Source: Pictodentalium vernedei (lineage: Eukaryota > Mollusca > Scaphopoda > Dentaliida > Dentaliidae). From it: a stretch of 64,000 nucleotides of DNA. The notes beneath the pieces were generated by a model that worked only from the letters and a program-made list of their open reading frames with translations, had not been told where the DNA came from and did not search any database. Positions 19,601 through 28,679 of the stretch are shown piece by piece (within the stretch, counting starts at the first letter, position 1; each line of letters begins with the position of its first letter). Both the position numbers and the translations under genes were made by a program. Location: assembly GCA_031216915.1 (NCBI GenBank), contig CM062296.1, positions 56,976,584 to 57,040,583 on the forward strand. The letters are read 5' to 3'.

Positions 19601-20709
19601 CTGAGAGGATAGATCCTTCGTTTTTCGTCGTCGTATCCAAGGACGTTCATTGCTACGGTGGGATTTTGAGCCTCGAAATGTTCGATATGTTTTAACTCTG
19701 TTGGAAAAGTCACTCCGGTCCAATCGAGATTTTTATAAGTTTCCTCGTAATGAGAAACTCTATCGGTGTGTATTTCGACAAGGTATAAAGCGGAGGTGAC
19801 TGCCCATTTAAAACACTGATCATCTTTATTTCTCACGTTGACCACGGCGTGTTTCTTAGTCAAGAAATACGGTAATTCCAAGTAGGAAGATCCTTTCAAC
19901 GGATCGTTTTTATTCATGTAAATTTCGAGTTTCAACACCTCATCAAACGTCCAATTACTACCTTCATGTTGATAATTCGTGAGAGACGTCAACATCTTGT
20001 CTTTCATCTTTTCGAAAACTTCCGATTGATCTGAACCTCAAAATACGGGTTCGACGTTAGATCTGAAATATGCATTTTTCACGATGCTCTCGCCAGACTT
20101 CACGTCGATTTTATTCATTACGCAATGGAGTATCATCTTAATTTTTAATCCCACATTCATGTATTCATGAAACAAATCCAATACTTCTTTCTTCACCCGT
20201 TCCATGAACAATTTCGGATCGACTTTCTTCAACGAGGGAATCACGTCGAAAGTTTTAAAAATGCCTTTGATCGCCCTCTCCCGTTCTATGGGTTTCGATT
20301 GGAATAGTTCCACAACGCGTTGTGTTACATATTCTTCTCCTTTCTCTTCGTCGATTGCTCGTTGAATTTCACTCGATATATCTCGTTTGTCTTGAATCTG
20401 AAGTGCATCACTCGTTTTCATTTTCGTTTTAGTTTTTCTTTTCTTTTCTTTGGAAACTTGATGTTCTTCAATGGCTTTTCGTTTAGTCGTCTTCTTATTT
20501 TTCACAACCGATGTATCTTTCGACATTGTTGCTATCGACATTTTGTTTGCCTTTCTAGCGTTTCGCAAATATTCTTGTATGACTTCAATTTTTTTTGATT
20601 TAGTTCTATGATTTCTGAAATCTGAAATTTGTAATAGTTTACAAATCTCGTTTAACTGAGGTATGGTTTTCTCATTTAAATTTACCATTGTTTTATCTGT
20701 TTGCTTCAT
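16673..20709 (-). pseudogene. pPolB: Protein-primed DNA polymerase B, multiply interrupted
   Basis: Would replicate the linear element from protein-primed ends. From the N-terminus: a SAP-like helical region (MVNLNEKTIPQLNEICKLL), a Lys-rich linker, the Polinton-specific DDQCFKWAV motif, a CYNC...HQEYC zinc finger, exonuclease motifs I (YADFECF), II (FHNLSGYDSH) and III (YLKTDVLLLADM), a CHIC...DHDHYTG Cys/His module before Exo II, then palm motifs A (DANNLYGWAM), B (NNCVNGKSMEN) and C (FTDTDSL). Lesions: TGA 20038-20040, TGA 18550-18552, TAG 18508-18510, TAA 18058-18060, TGA 17863-17865 and a one-base loss in the T run at 17834-17837. Motif B also has Asn where B has Tyr. Three of the stops are CGA to TGA changes relative to element B. 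About 1,345 codons in all. Confidence 0.9.
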
Positions 20710-20784
20710 TTGTAAGAATATTTTTTTTTTTTTTGAATTTTGTATTAAATAATTTGTTAAAAAAGTTTTGCTTTTTTACTCTTT

Positions 20785-20812
20785 TTTTATATATAATAGA
20801 AAAAAAAAAAAA
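20785..20812 (-). promoter_or_regulatory. TATA-like motif upstream of PolB
   Basis: On the minus strand a run of A/T reads ctattatatataaaaaaaga about 75 bp before the PolB start codon, in the short gap after the IAP gene. Confidence 0.4.
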
Positions 20813-20857
20813 AGTTAAATTTTAAATTCAATTTTTTTTTCTTTAATGTGTTTTTAT

Positions 20858-21493
20858 TCAAAAACAATTTAAGACCGCTTTTATTTCTCGCTCGCAAACC
20901 GAACACGTTTTCGCGTCTTCGGAATGACATTCTCTACAGTAACGCAGGTGTGCGCATGGTAGAAACAAGACGTTTGCGACACCTTCACAGACCAGACACT
21001 TGGTGGTGGACGTTTTACTCGGCTTGTTTTCGATGAGTGATGATAACTCGTCCGCTTCCGACATGAATTTAAGGAGATGTTCGAAAGTTGTGAATTGAGA
21101 CAGAGTCTTGTTTGCTTTGTTTAATGCATTGTACAATTGTTCTCTGGTGTATCCGAGTTGTAACATATCCATTAATAATTTTTGGTTTTTATCTCTATCT
21201 CTCTCTTCGTCTTGGATTTTGATCAATCCTAACGTTAGGATCTTGTTTAAATAATCACAGTCGCCTTTTTTAATATTATTACTTATGTGTTCTAGTAAAG
21301 GTACGTTGTGAGGTTCCCAATTCATCAAATGTATGTCACAACAAAAACATTTGACTTTGTCGCCTCTACCCACGTAAACGAAACCCGCGGCGGCTAAATC
21401 TTCGGGTTTTTGAGCGAGATGCGAAGGCCAATTTTTAAACGTTTGAAGCCTTGCACGTTCTAGACTATAATTCGGATGTTTGGACTTGATCAT
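20858..21493 (-). CDS. IAP: Inhibitor-of-apoptosis protein: one BIR plus C-terminal RING
   Basis: 211 residues, intact. The BIR domain (about 14-81) has the GFVYVGRGDKVKC core with C49, C52, H69 and C79 as zinc ligands; the His-to-Cys gap is 9 residues, a little longer than usual. After a helical middle part the C-terminal RING (166-211) shows CLVC, PCAHLRYCREC and CSVC, the C3HC4 pattern of IAP ubiquitin ligases. Such proteins block caspases or their activators and ubiquitinate partners in the cytoplasm. In a virus-like element it would keep the host cell alive during replication; this is inference. Element B has no such gene at the matching place. Capture from the host or another virus is likely. 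Confidence 0.88.
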   Translation of the reverse strand: MIKSKHPNYSLERARLQTFKNWPSHLAQKPEDLAAAGFVYVGRGDKVKCFCCDIHLMNWEPHNVPLLEHISNNIKKGDCDYLNKILTLGLIKIQDEERDRDKNQKLLMDMLQLGYTREQLYNALNKANKTLSQFTTFEHLLKFMSEADELSSLIENKPSKTSTTKCLVCEGVANVLFLPCAHLRYCRECHSEDAKTCSVCEREIKAVLNCF

Positions 21494-21547
21494 TGTTTTT
21501 ACCTCAAAATTGAGTTTGTAAGAATTTTTTTTTTTTTATCTTTTATT

Positions 21548-21657
21548 TATATATAAAGAGAAATAAAGAGAAATTTTTTTTAACAAATTATTATTTAAAT
21601 ACAAAATTTAAAAATATACATTATTTGCAAGAATTCATAAAAAACAAATAATCGATC
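21548..21657 (+). promoter_or_regulatory. Promoter-leader cassette of the accessory locus, copy 1
   Basis: tatatataaagag is followed by an A/T stretch and the leader 'tatacattatttgcaagaat', ending at the ATG of the next gene. The same leader occurs in element B at about 63450-63520 and 63940-63990, in front of different genes; a shorter form lies at 22219-22284. Confidence 0.5.
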
Positions 21658-22029
21658 ATGACAACAACACCTAAAAGATGCGAATTGAAATTGAAACGAG
21701 ACGAAGGGTATGAGAAATCCAGTTTTAATATCTACACATTACAACCACACGATCCCATCGAATTGAATGAGGTCGAGATGGTGGACTTAGAGCGCTACTA
21801 CCACAAATATCGAATGTGTTTGAAAGTGGATGAAGCCGCGCTCGATTTGTTTTACAAGTACCAAAGCGAATTGCTGAATAATATCATCGTCGCTGAAGAC
21901 AGAGAATTCGACAGGGGTGATTTATTGTTGTCCTATGGAGATTACATATATCCAATAATCTCACCCGAACTCGTGAAGAAATCAGGTGGTGAGAGCGCAT
22001 TCGCCTATGAAAAAAACTCAAAAGAGTAA
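21658..22029 (+). CDS. Accessory protein, tandem paralog 1 (unknown function)
   Basis: 123 residues, acidic and rich in Tyr, Glu and Leu, no membrane segment and no family I recognise. It is a close relative of the next gene: both begin with TTTPKRCELKLKR and share DEAALDL, EDREFD and ELVKK-type blocks. Near its end one base is missing compared with the paralog, so the last six residues (KNSKE) are out of register and the original tail up to about 22107 is untranslated. It may therefore be slightly truncated. It lies divergent from the IAP gene. Confidence 0.6.
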   Translation: MTTTPKRCELKLKRDEGYEKSSFNIYTLQPHDPIELNEVEMVDLERYYHKYRMCLKVDEAALDLFYKYQSELLNNIIVAEDREFDRGDLLLSYGDYIYPIISPELVKKSGGESAFAYEKNSKE

Positions 22030-22140
22030 AGATAAACATTCACACCATTTTCGTATGTGGAAAAATGACGAATGTCAACTTGCTAATAACGGACTTGGAA
22101 ATATAAACAATAGAGAGATTGAAATTAAAATTTAACTTTT

Positions 22141-22240
22141 TATATATATATATAAAGAGAAAAAAAAACTTTTACTAAAAAAATTTTACATTAAAGAAAA
22201 TTAAAAAAACAACTTTTTTATATATAAAGAGCAAAAAAAA
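22141..22240 (+). promoter_or_regulatory. Doubled TATA-like motif before paralog 2
   Basis: Two motifs (tatatataaagagaaaa at about 22145-22165 and tatatataaagagc at about 22219-22232) lie in the gap between the two paralogs, as expected if a promoter-gene unit was duplicated. Confidence 0.4.
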
Positions 22241-22284
22241 AAACTTTTTAAACAAATTATCATTTAAATACTAAATAATCGATC

Positions 22285-22734
22285 ATGAAGACAACAACAC
22301 CTAAAAGATGCGAATTGAAATTAAAACGAGTCGAAACATATAAGAAATTCGGTCATAAAATCTATAGATTACAATGACACGATCCCATCGAATTGAACGA
22401 GGTCGAGACGAAGGGCTTAAAGCACAATTACAAGAAATATAAGATGCCTTTGAAATTGGACGAAGCCGCGCTCGATTTGATTTACGAGTACCAAAGCGAT
22501 CTGCAGAACATCATCATCACCGAAGATAGAGAATTCGACAAGGACGATTTGTCGTTGCCCTATGGAAATTACATATTTCCAAACATCTCATTCAAACTCG
22601 TGAAGAAATTGGGTGGTGAGAGCGAGTTGACCGATGTAAAAAAACTCAAAAGAGTAAAGATAAACATTCAACACGTTTTCGAAAAAGGAGAAGACACTCG
22701 TGTCAAAATGCTAATAGCGGACTTGGAAATATAA
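22285..22734 (+). pseudogene. Accessory protein, tandem paralog 2, one nonsense codon
   Basis: The ATG at 22285 opens a frame homologous to the preceding gene from its first residues. A TGA at 22375-22377 (codon 31) replaces the Pro codon of paralog 1. An in-frame ATG at 22393 would still allow a 113-residue product. Beyond the point where paralog 1 is frameshifted this copy keeps a longer basic tail (KKLKRVKINIQHVFEKG). Function unknown. Confidence 0.6.
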
Positions 22735-22779
22735 ACAATAGAGTGATTGATTTTTAGCGAAGAAAAATGAAAAAAAAAA

Positions 22780-22810
22780 AGTAATAAGATCATCTTTAGA
22801 TCTCATTACT
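22780..22810. terminator. Hairpin between convergent accessory and late genes
   Basis: agtaataagatcatctttag closes on gatctcattact, preceded by an A run and followed by a T run. It resembles the hairpin at 14547-14593 in sequence and in its place between convergent genes. Confidence 0.5.
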
Positions 22811-22888
22811 TTTTTTGTTTTTTTTGTTTTCCTTCTTCTTCACTATCATCATAATATATTATAATAACATTTCCTTTTCTCTCAGTTT

Positions 22889-23255
22889 TCAGCGTCGATT
22901 CTTCTTCTTTTTCTTTTTTTCTTTTTCTTTGTGTATGATACGTTTATGACAACATTTTTGTTTATCTGAATCATAATTATGAACGAATGTTGTGCATCTC
23001 TTGGTAACACTTGCATCATTACCATTCTCTTCAGAAGGTAGTGGTGACTGTGGAAAGCATCGTCTCATTCTCAACCGTCTATCCCGTGCTTTATCTATCT
23101 CTTTCATTAGTTCTTTCCTTAGATATCCATCATTAGCGTCTAACCATTTTTTTTATTTTTTCGCTCTCTGGCTTGCGATGTTCGTCATTATCATCAAATT
23201 GTTTCTCCACCTTTTCATCCAGGTGATAAATTTGTTTCTCCACCTTTTTATCCAT
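22889..23255 (-). pseudogene. Hypothetical basic protein, one frameshift
   Basis: An ATG at 23255 starts a charged stretch with an internal repeat (DKKVEKQ, then DEKVEKQ). It stops after 38 codons at an A-rich run near 23145-23155. In the next register the frame continues with WLDANDGYLRKEL and a basic Cys-containing tail down to the stop at 22889. A one-base slip in the A run is the simplest explanation. It belongs to the leftward late block; no family is recognised. Confidence 0.45.
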
Positions 23256-23309
23256 TTTAAATATATTATTTTATACTTTCTATGATTTTATATTTTATAT
23301 AATTTTATA

Positions 23310-23909
23310 TTATAATAACATATTCAAAATCGGTATGTTCTTAAATGGCGAATTCCCACCGAGCAACAAACCCTTGCCGAGTCGCTCAACGTTCCGTCCA
23401 CTCTTCAGATAGAGACTGTTTCCTCTCAGAGATGCCACCTCTAACGGGTTCTAGATACAATCCTTTACCGCTGTCGTCTACGTGGACGCGACACACGGCT
23501 CCTCCCTTCTTCAAAAACAGTCCGCTGCCACCCATTAATTTCTCAACTGCCGAACTAGCGAGTCCCATGAGAGCTCCCACGCCGAGTGTCTTTCCGAGAA
23601 AGGGTAGCACCTTTGCGGCAAAGGGTAATGCTTTTGCGGCTATTCCTGCCAATAGCGGTAGGAAACCACCTTTCATTCTCAAATTGTATCTCAATTGAGC
23701 GGGACTCATTCTCACTGTCAACCCTCTTCCATCGCGAATCGCTTTCTCCATCCTTTTGATTTGACTTCTGGTCCAGGCGATCGAATCCTGACCGCCTCTC
23801 GTCAGATCTTCGTGAGTGAATTTGAATCTCACCGCCTCGTTAACGCTCTCTTAAGTTTCTTCCTCTGTCCTGCGGATATGTTCACGTTTTTAACCACGTA
23901 TTCTGTCAT
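23310..23909 (-). pseudogene. Adenovirus pX-like minor virion protein, two frameshifts
   Basis: The expected start is the ATG at 23909 (MTEYVVKNVNISAGQRKK, basic). A frameshift near 23840 leads into RFKFTHEDLTRG, TRSQIKRMEKA and MSPAQLRYN, then a hydrophobic Gly/Ala core (LPLLAGIAAKALPFAAKVLP) and LFLKKGG and GKGLYLEP repeats. A second slip near 23440 precedes the terminal GLLLGGNSPFKNIPIL, the usual end of this family. Such proteins accompany invertebrate adintoviruses; the hydrophobic core suggests membrane activity or core binding. The longest intact piece is 148 codons (23386-23832). Confidence 0.65.
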
Positions 23910-24004
23910 AATTCTGTTTTTTTTTTTAAATATATTTACTTCAATTGTTTCTTGTTTAATAATTATATTAAAATAATTTTGTAAAATTAATATTGCGTTT
24001 ATTT

Positions 24005-24030
24005 TATTTTTGTTATCTATATATATAATA
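24005..24030 (-). promoter_or_regulatory. TATA-like motif upstream of the pX-like gene
   Basis: On the minus strand an (AT)n run, tattatatatatagataaca, lies about 100 bp before the start at 23909 and just after the penton stop codon. Confidence 0.4.
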
Positions 24031-24048
24031 TTTTTTTTTTTTTTGCTT

Positions 24049-24804
24049 TTATATTTCTCTTATGTGAAATCGTATCGTCACTCTCTCTCCGCGAAGATCT
24101 AACAGTTCACCATTTTGATCCGTCAACGTGGTTTTGAGACTATACAACGTGTCTAAAATCACTGGTAGATAAACTAAATTTCGAGGTCGCTCCACGATCT
24201 TATAACCCGGCGACACGTTTGGAAAGAAGGAATAGATCGTCGGTTGAGCGCTACCATTCACGTAGCTTCCAGCAATCACGTCCACGTTCACCAGAATGCT
24301 ATTGACTGCGAGAATGTCGACTGTATTTTCAGATGCTGCGTGGCCTCGATACATCTTTCGATCGAATCCCAACATCTTGCCTATAGAATCGTCCTTGTTG
24401 AAATCCACTCGAAAATTATCTTCCAAATCCAACATCGTCTGTAAGGTATTAGGATTGGGAGCGAGTCTGATCTTGTTGCTTCCCTTTCCATCCGTCTTCA
24501 TTCGCGTCTGAATGTAATTGTTCAAATCGTCTATGTCGTAACTCCCTTTGAGAATTCGAATCTCCAACCAATCCACTCCGTCGGAATACTTGAACGAGTT
24601 ATTCTTTTCGGTGACGTTGGGAAAGGAATAATAAGTCTCCAGATTCACCAACGCCATCTCGTATCTTTTCTCTCTATTCAATTCGATGGAAGGTTCGAAT
24701 TTCGTAGTGAATCGAGTCGAATCGCCACTCACCACGATTTGAATGGATTGTTTTGCAGCCGTATTTTCGGCTATCCGTTCTAACAATTCTCCATGTTCGA
24801 ACAT
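24049..24804 (-). CDS. mCP: Penton (minor capsid) protein
   Basis: 251 residues, intact. Family hallmarks are all visible: SIQIVVSGDSTRF near the N-terminus, YEMALVNLETYYSFPNV, GSYDIDDLNNYIQ, APNPNTLQTML, VDFNKDDSIGKMLGF, VNSILVNVDVIAGSYVNG, YSFFPNVSPGYKIVERP and a C-terminal LDLRGERVTIRFHIREI. It is a single jelly-roll that forms the five-fold vertices of the capsid and should hold the fiber. Length is as usual for Polintons. It lies between the pX-like gene and the packaging ATPase in the leftward late block. Confidence 0.9.
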   Translation of the reverse strand: MFEHGELLERIAENTAAKQSIQIVVSGDSTRFTTKFEPSIELNREKRYEMALVNLETYYSFPNVTEKNNSFKYSDGVDWLEIRILKGSYDIDDLNNYIQTRMKTDGKGSNKIRLAPNPNTLQTMLDLEDNFRVDFNKDDSIGKMLGFDRKMYRGHAASENTVDILAVNSILVNVDVIAGSYVNGSAQPTIYSFFPNVSPGYKIVERPRNLVYLPVILDTLYSLKTTLTDQNGELLDLRGERVTIRFHIREI

Positions 24805-24860
24805 TATATTTAATTTTATTTTTTTTATTCAAAACTAATTATTTGAAGATTTATTATTTT

Positions 24861-25682
24861 CTAAATTTTATTTTCACGCTCTATCTTATTATTATCATCA
24901 GAAACATAAAACTTGTCAAATCCGCACCGATATTTTCCGCGATTAAATTCGCTTGTCAAATCGATAACGACGAAATTGTAAAGTCCACCATCCCAAACCC
25001 TCTTGCAGAATCTCCTGAATTCCGCAGCGCTCATGTCGTTTGCGACGTGATCGCTGTAGATGTGATTGAGATTCTTGAGATCTTGGCGAAAGAGACATAG
25101 AAAATTAGCGTTCTTCCTTATCGTCTGTCTGGGCAATCGAAAATAATTCTGCGACAGGTAGAAACAGTCCACGTTGCTGTGTCGACCCGTAACGTAATAC
25201 GATTCGCATCGGTTCTGTCTCTCCAAAAGCAGATCGTCGAAAATCATGAGATTCTTATCTACCGATTTCAGTTCTCTAGGATCCGGAACGTCGCTAGCGT
25301 TCTCATAAAATCGACACTCGACGTTCGAAGATGCATTTCTCTTCATCAGCTCCGTCGCCACGCCGTCCAAAATGGTCGAGAGTGGAGCTCCACTCTTGTC
25401 GAATTCCTCTCTACTGTCAAAGATTCTGGCTATGACGTCCTTGGGCAATCTGCGATCCATGCACTCTCGAAGCAATCTGTATTCGGGTTGAAACAAGCTC
25501 TTGCCAAACACAAACAATCTGTCGTAATCCAACCAGTCGGGTCGGGACAACAGATTCATCAACAGATTGGTCTTTCCACAATTCGATTTTCCCACTATCA
25601 AGCCTCTTATGCTCTTGGGAAAGAACTCGTTATTCGACCTCTTGGTCGCGGCGTCGTTCCAAGACATATCTTTAATGTTCAT
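24861..25682 (-). CDS. ATPase: A32/FtsK-HerA type genome-packaging ATPase
   Basis: 273 residues, intact. Walker A is GKSNCGKT (31-38); Walker B is LMIFDD (145-150); a Polinton-typical sensor region follows (TGRHSNVDCFYLSQNYF) and then RLPRQTIRKNANFLCLF. It would pump the linear DNA into preformed capsids, powered by ATP hydrolysis. The gene starts about 90 bp downstream of the Ala/Lys-rich protein gene and is followed by the penton gene, the order seen in many Polintons. Confidence 0.92.
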   Translation of the reverse strand: MNIKDMSWNDAATKRSNNEFFPKSIRGLIVGKSNCGKTNLLMNLLSRPDWLDYDRLFVFGKSLFQPEYRLLRECMDRRLPKDVIARIFDSREEFDKSGAPLSTILDGVATELMKRNASSNVECRFYENASDVPDPRELKSVDKNLMIFDDLLLERQNRCESYYVTGRHSNVDCFYLSQNYFRLPRQTIRKNANFLCLFRQDLKNLNHIYSDHVANDMSAAEFRRFCKRVWDGGLYNFVVIDLTSEFNRGKYRCGFDKFYVSDDNNKIERENKI

Positions 25683-25775
25683 CTTTGTTTTATTTTGTTT
25701 GTTATTTTAGATTCTTTTCAAACACAATTTTTTTTATGTTTTTCAAACTCTGTTTTTAATGTTATTATTATTTAT

Positions 25776-26156
25776 TTATATCGCACCGTCGCGAGTTCTC
25801 TTCAATCCGGATCCACTCGTCATTTTGTCTAAATCTTGTATGGGCACCACGGCATCCTTAAAATCTTTCCAACTTTTCGGCGTTCGCTCTAACGCAGCTC
25901 GCTTCGCCGGCGGACTGATCAACTTGTCGATCAACGCGTCGGCTGCCCCTTTGCCAGCCACAGAAGCTATCCTACCACTGGCTTCGGAAGCGGCTTTCTT
26001 ACCAGCATCCAAAGCCGTCTTCTTACCGACCTCAAACGCGGACGATGCGAGTTTTCTACCCGCATTGCTCGTGAACGCTCGCATTATAGAATCGACGATG
26101 CCAGAACCGCCTTGAACGTAAGTTCTGACGTATCCCCTGTTCTTTATCACCAACAT
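25776..26156 (-). CDS. Ala/Lys-rich minor virion protein (unassigned)
   Basis: 126 residues, basic. An N-terminal segment with GGSGIVDSIMRAF is followed by Ala/Gly/Lys-rich helices (ALDAGKKAASEASGRIASV) and a C-terminal VVPIQDLDKMTSGSGLKRTR. Similar small proteins with an 'IQDL...GSGLK' end occur beside the packaging ATPase in Polintons. The amphipathic, basic make-up fits a core or pVI/pVII-like internal capsid protein, but I cannot assign a family firmly. Confidence 0.6.
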   Translation of the reverse strand: MLVIKNRGYVRTYVQGGSGIVDSIMRAFTSNAGRKLASSAFEVGKKTALDAGKKAASEASGRIASVAGKGAADALIDKLISPPAKRAALERTPKSWKDFKDAVVPIQDLDKMTSGSGLKRTRDGAI

Positions 26157-26301
26157 ATTTTGTTTTTATGATATATTTTTGTTTTTTTCACTGGTAAATC
26201 GTTTTTTGCCGTTTAAATACTTTTATTATTCTAGTGTAAGAATTTACTGTTTTATTTTTGTTTGTTTGTTTGTTTGTTTCTCTCTACTTATTATATACAC
26301 A

Positions 26302-27195
26302 TCAATCCTTCAATTCGTTCATCAGCCTTTTATACTGGTTTTTATTCAAAACCTTCTGTCTTAACAATTCGTCAGATATAGCAACTATCTGATTATCTAA
26401 TCCCGTGTTACCAGCCCGTCTGCTCGCCATCAGCAAACTCAATCTCTGAGACAGAGCGTCGGAATCGCTCGGAAGAAAAGTGGTTTTCACCCCTTTGCCA
26501 GTCACCGATTCGACGAACTTCTTGTTCATATCCCATATGGGTTTCACCACTTTCGTCCACTTGTAACCTCTGTTGGCTTTGGGTCTCGTCTCTCTGGCAT
26601 CGTTATTTCTCTTCATGGCTTGGGTCTGGACCAGAATGTCTCCGTAATTGTCAAAATCCTGTTCCGTGTAATCGCTGGGCTTGTCGTAAAGGAGCAATCT
26701 CCGCAGACCATCAGTTACTTTATATTTATTCGAACCCACGATCAATTCATCATCATCCATTTCCACTTCTGTGTCGCCTACAAAAGTTCTACCGTCAGAA
26801 TCCTTATAAATTCCGTACGACTGATCTCTCTTACCGCCATCATCATCAAACTATGCGACGCTACTAGTGGTGATAGTCGAAGCCGTATCGTCACTCTCGC
26901 TCAAATCTGTTTGAATTCCCGTGGGAACGTAATCCGGTGTAAATTGAACGGAATACCGATTTCCAAAACTAGGAGGCAACGAACCCATTCTCAAAGAACT
27001 CTCCTTTATAGGTCTCAATTCTTCGACTATCTCCTTCCTGCTTCGCTCTTGACCCTCCGTCACGGGTTTAAATATTTTTGTGGCTTCGCGTTTGAGTTCC
27101 ATCTCACCAAGACGTCTGCTCCTGTCAGTAGACTGAATGTCCTTCTTAGCACGTTCATACTGGTCTAAAATTAAATCTCGGCGTCTAGGATCCAT
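26302..27195 (-). pseudogene. Conserved Polinton protein (MDPRRR type), one nonsense codon
   Basis: The likely start is the ATG at 27195 (MDPRRRDLILDQYERAKKD); an in-frame ATG at 27207 lies four codons upstream. The frame is open to a TAG at 26851-26853 and continues in the same register to 26302. The second part has KYKVTDGLRRLL, YGDILVQTQAM, KWTKVVKPIWDM and FLPSDSDALSQRLSLL, blocks that recur in a conserved uncharacterised protein of invertebrate Polintons. Total about 297 codons. It opens the leftward late block next to the right terminal repeat. Function unknown; probably a virion or assembly factor. Confidence 0.65.
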
Positions 27196-27209
27196 CTGTA
27201 AAAACATCT

Positions 27210-27814
27210 TTCGTTTTAATTGTTTTTATTATTTTCAAAATTAAATGTTTAATTATATTTTTATGTTTTAAGTAATGAAAAAACTCTTTCCGTCTTAATA
27301 TAATAATCTGAAAATATTCACATCTCAACTGACTGTGTTAATTGAAGTTTAAAAATACGTTTAAACAGTACATGACAAACCGGTTTCTGATTTAACGCAT
27401 TTTGACAGTAGTTTTTACATTTGTCAAAAGATTTTTCATTCACACATCAATTCACTGAGTGAATTAAGAGAGAATCCTTTTGATGACTGCGATTGCTATC
27501 ATGAATATATTAAAAATTTTACCACTCAAAACCTAATTGAGCGGAAAATGCATTTTAAACATTCCGATAAGTGTTTGACTTTTTTTTTCGAATGAACGCT
27601 TAACAGTCAATCTCTCTCATCAAGACAAAATACGAATATCTATTACAGATCATCTCTTTCGAACAAAAAACCCTCAAAACTCAATTTCTATCCGTCCCAT
27701 CAAGAGAAAACATGAATGTCTATAATACAGACCATATTCGTAATCGACTCTTTTGAACAAAAAAACCTCATTCACTCATTACGATAACATGTGTTAGTTT
27801 TTTTTACTTCAGGA
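27210..27814. repeat. Subterminal AT-rich region with imperfect direct repeats
   Basis: Two related blocks of about 75-80 bp (near 27609-27680 and 27693-27770) share 'catcaaga.aaa.a.gaat.tctat.a' and a closing gaacaaaaaa.cctca. It sits upstream of the leftward late block and could carry its promoter elements, though no clear TATA-like motif is seen. No gene recognised. Confidence 0.45.
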
Positions 27815-28407
27815 AGACGTGACTGGGTTCGCGAATTTCCAACACACCGACGACAACACTTTTCGGTCAGATCGAGTTTACGAGAATCGAGCGATCCGAT
27901 CGCTCGATTAGCTGAGTTTGGGAATTTCTCATAGTGGGGGAATTCCCCTAATAATGTTATAAATGGGAAAAACCCACCGCCTCAAAACAATTGCGGGTTC
28001 TGGACCACTGCCTCAAAACAATTGCGGGTTCTGGACCGCTGGTCTAGAGTCCCCAAAACCGTTTTTTGATGATGACCCAGAATTTTTTGCTTTTGCTCGC
28101 GTTCGCCAACGATGGATCGATGGTCTGATCTGCGATGGGAACGTCGACAAAAAATTAAGTACAAGATAAACATGAAGATGTACAATTTCACCCTTTTTTT
28201 TAAAAACGCGCGTTCACCACGAGTATTTGAACGTTAAAAGTGCGATCTAGGAGTCACAAAAAAACATGCGGGGGATTCAAGACCATTGTACAGTTTTGTG
28301 AACAAGCGTGTGATTTAACACTGAATTCCACGTTGGTGAACGCATCGTGTGCGTATGTTGTACACGTACATGTACAAGTGGTCGTAAATCCGCCTTTATT
28401 ACCTACT
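27815..28407. repeat. Right terminal inverted repeat of element A
   Basis: Near-exact reverse complement of 9733-10325, including the two copies of the 31-bp internal repeat (about 27970-28035). It ends in ...cctttattacctact at 28407. Confidence 0.9.
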
Positions 28408-28413
28408 GACAAT
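28408..28413. repeat. Right 6-bp target-site duplication (gacaat)
   Basis: Exact copy of 9727-9732, immediately outside the right terminal repeat. Confidence 0.92.
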
Positions 28414-28679
28414 CAGTTCGTTGGCTCAGACGCTTCACACCATGACGTCATGGATGCGCTTTACTTGCACCTGTTGTCGTAATTGCCGTCATGTGAACTA
28501 CGCTCAAAAATACATGTACAATGCTGCTGCTATGGGACCACGCGCCGATTAGACACTAGTTGATAATCAGGAAATAAGACATGGGTTGTTACGTCGAAAT
28601 TAACGACGTTTCATGTGATATAAACAGTTTAAATCCCAAACTGTAAATATTCAAATATCCTATTAACTTAGTCACTACC

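Larger units (their letters stand above)
9733..28407 (+). mobile_element. Polinton/Maverick (adintovirus-like) element A, complete, 18,675 bp
   Basis: Bounded by terminal inverted repeats of about 590 bp that begin AGTAGGTAATAAAGG at both ends, with a perfect 6-bp duplication outside. It encodes the full set expected of these virus-like transposons: retroviral-type integrase, protein-primed PolB, adenain-like protease, A32/FtsK packaging ATPase, major capsid protein and penton. It adds a fiber, a PLA2-like protein, a pX-like protein and an IAP. The repeats and duplication are well kept while several genes carry stops or frameshifts, so this copy is probably an endogenous, no longer autonomous provirus. 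Confidence 0.93.

Noticed and set aside
21658-22734. CRISPR-like or toxin-antitoxin interpretation of the accessory repeats
   Set aside because: Only two gene-length paralogs with spacers that are promoter cassettes; no short regularly spaced repeats, and the host is a eukaryote.
25179-25832. 217-codon plus-strand frame
   Set aside because: Antisense to the intact packaging ATPase, which carries clear Walker motifs.
26620-27168. 182-codon plus-strand frame
   Set aside because: Antisense to the conserved MDPRRR-type Polinton gene.
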